64,000 nucleotides of DNA from the NCBI GenBank assembly GCA_016191815.1, contig JACPVI010000046.1, forward strand, positions 1 through 64,000. The letters are read 5' to 3'. How positions within the stretch are numbered: the first letter of the stretch is position 1; the number at the start of each line of letters is the position of its first letter. The notes beneath the pieces were generated by a model. The model made no database searches. It saw only the letters and a list, made by a program, of their open reading frames with translations, and was not told where the DNA came from. The position numbers were made by a program, and so were the translations under genes. This DNA is from Myxococcales bacterium. Lineage in GTDB: Bacteria > Myxococcota > Myxococcia > Myxococcales > Myxococcaceae. This document shows, piece by piece, positions 63,480 to 64,000 of the stretch.

Positions 63480-64000
63480 CTGCTCGGTGGCTGGCTATGC
63501 CTGTTGGTGCTCGGCTCGCCGGACGGAGCGAGCCTCGAGCGGGCGCTCGCGCTCGAGCGGGCCGGCGACGACCTGAGGGCGCTCGGCCTCCTCGAGGAGC
63601 TCGTCCGCGATCGACCTCAATGGGAGCTTCCGCGGATTGAGGCGGCGAGGCTCCTCCTCAAGCGGGGAGAAGCGCTCGAGCGGGCGGAGCTTCACCTCGA
63701 GGCAGCGCGGGCGCTCGCGCCGGAGAACCCTCGGGGACATTTCCTCTGGGGGCTGCTGATGCAGGAGCGGGGCTCGCTCGCCGAGGCGGCGCGCTCGCTG
63801 GAAGTGGCGCTCTACTACCGCAGCGGTTACGACGAGGCGCGCTTTCGGCTGGCGGGCATCTACTTCTCGATGGGCGAGTGGGAGAAATCCGAGGGGCACT
63901 ACGCCGCCTACGCCCGGGCCCACCCGGAGGCCACCGGCGCCCGCCTTCAGCTCGCGGCGGCGATGGAGCGGCAGGGCCGGCTCGGGGAAGCGGAGGCCGA
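63480..64000 (+). CDS. TPR-repeat protein, truncated by window edge
   Basis: The frame from 63480 gives LLGGWLCLLVLGSPDGASLE, a short signal-peptide-like stretch, then tetratricopeptide-like helices: ALERAGDDLRALGLLEEL, ARLLLKRGEALERAELHLEA, GRHFLWGLLMQERGSLAEAA-type segment and ARFRLAGIYFSMGEWEKSEG. It is open at 64000. The start codon is unclear: no ATG is in a good position. CTG at 63480, TTG at 63504 and GTG at 63507 are in frame, with GAGGTGAGGA just upstream. It starts right after the lipoprotein stop, so the two are probably co-transcribed, and the TPR protein may help assembly or export of the lipoprotein (inference). Confidence 0.65.
   Translation, partial: MLGGWLCLLVLGSPDGASLERALALERAGDDLRALGLLEELVRDRPQWELPRIEAARLLLKRGEALERAELHLEAARALAPENPRGHFLWGLLMQERGSLAEAARSLEVALYYRSGYDEARFRLAGIYFSMGEWEKSEGHYAAYARAHPEATGARLQLAAAMERQGRLGEAEA

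Overview
The window is GC-rich, gene-dense bacterial chromosome with almost no spacer longer than 250 bp. It most likely comes from a member of the Myxococcota (myxobacteria and relatives such as Anaeromyxobacter), probably a little-studied or uncultured one. Three features point there. Surface proteins end in MYXO-CTERM-like tails (a GC motif, a hydrophobic stretch, then an Arg cluster). There is a eukaryote-type Ser/Thr kinase fused to an ATPase and repeats. FHA-GGDEF, PilZ and HD-GYP signalling proteins occur together with many large exoproteins. No rRNA, tRNA, CRISPR array, integrase or insertion sequence was recognised.

Layout. 0-8.4 kb: the end of one secreted protein, a 2040-residue surface protein that looks like two paralogous genes fused in frame, a Cys-rich lipoprotein, and a small two-gene nucleotidyltransferase module. 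8.5-18.6 kb: an acyl-CoA dehydrogenase behind a perfect operator-like palindrome, a short coiled-coil gene, a 1380-residue membrane protein of unknown role, an FHA-GGDEF diguanylate cyclase, an M6-like metalloprotease, small proteins, and an RlmE-type rRNA methyltransferase. 18.6-28.4 kb: a REP-like hairpin, a bacterial alpha-2-macroglobulin, TyrS, MoaA and an HD-GYP response regulator. 28.6-36.7 kb: dihydrolipoyl dehydrogenase, then a translationally coupled STAS/zinc-ribbon protein and an unusual GAF/degenerate-GGDEF/PilZ/HATPase protein, then the Ser/Thr kinase.

36.9-43.8 kb is the main metabolic operon: lipA, a branched-chain-type 2-oxoacid dehydrogenase E1-beta, E2 and E1-alpha, a TPR/ClpX-type zinc-finger/P-loop protein, and lipB fused to a Nudix hydrolase. 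The stops and starts nearly touch, so this is probably one transcript. It couples lipoate synthesis and attachment to the lipoate-dependent complex, and the E3 subunit is the dihydrolipoyl dehydrogenase 8 kb upstream. 43.8-46.7 kb: an MBL-fold hydrolase, RibA and MoeA. 46.7-57.5 kb: a protein with a chagasin-like end behind a near-consensus promoter, a small beta-barrel, RNase R, an Lnb-like (DUF4105) envelope protein, small proteins and MutS2. 57.6-63.5 kb: a giant lipoprotein with 34 eight-cysteine repeats of about 48 residues and a fibrinogen-like C-terminal domain, followed by a truncated TPR gene.

The observations most worth follow-up are the PilZ/HATPase plus STAS pair, the zinc-finger/P-loop protein and LipB-Nudix fusion inside the lipoate operon, the 34-repeat lipoprotein, and the fused surface-protein gene with a sorting signal and a signal peptide in its middle.
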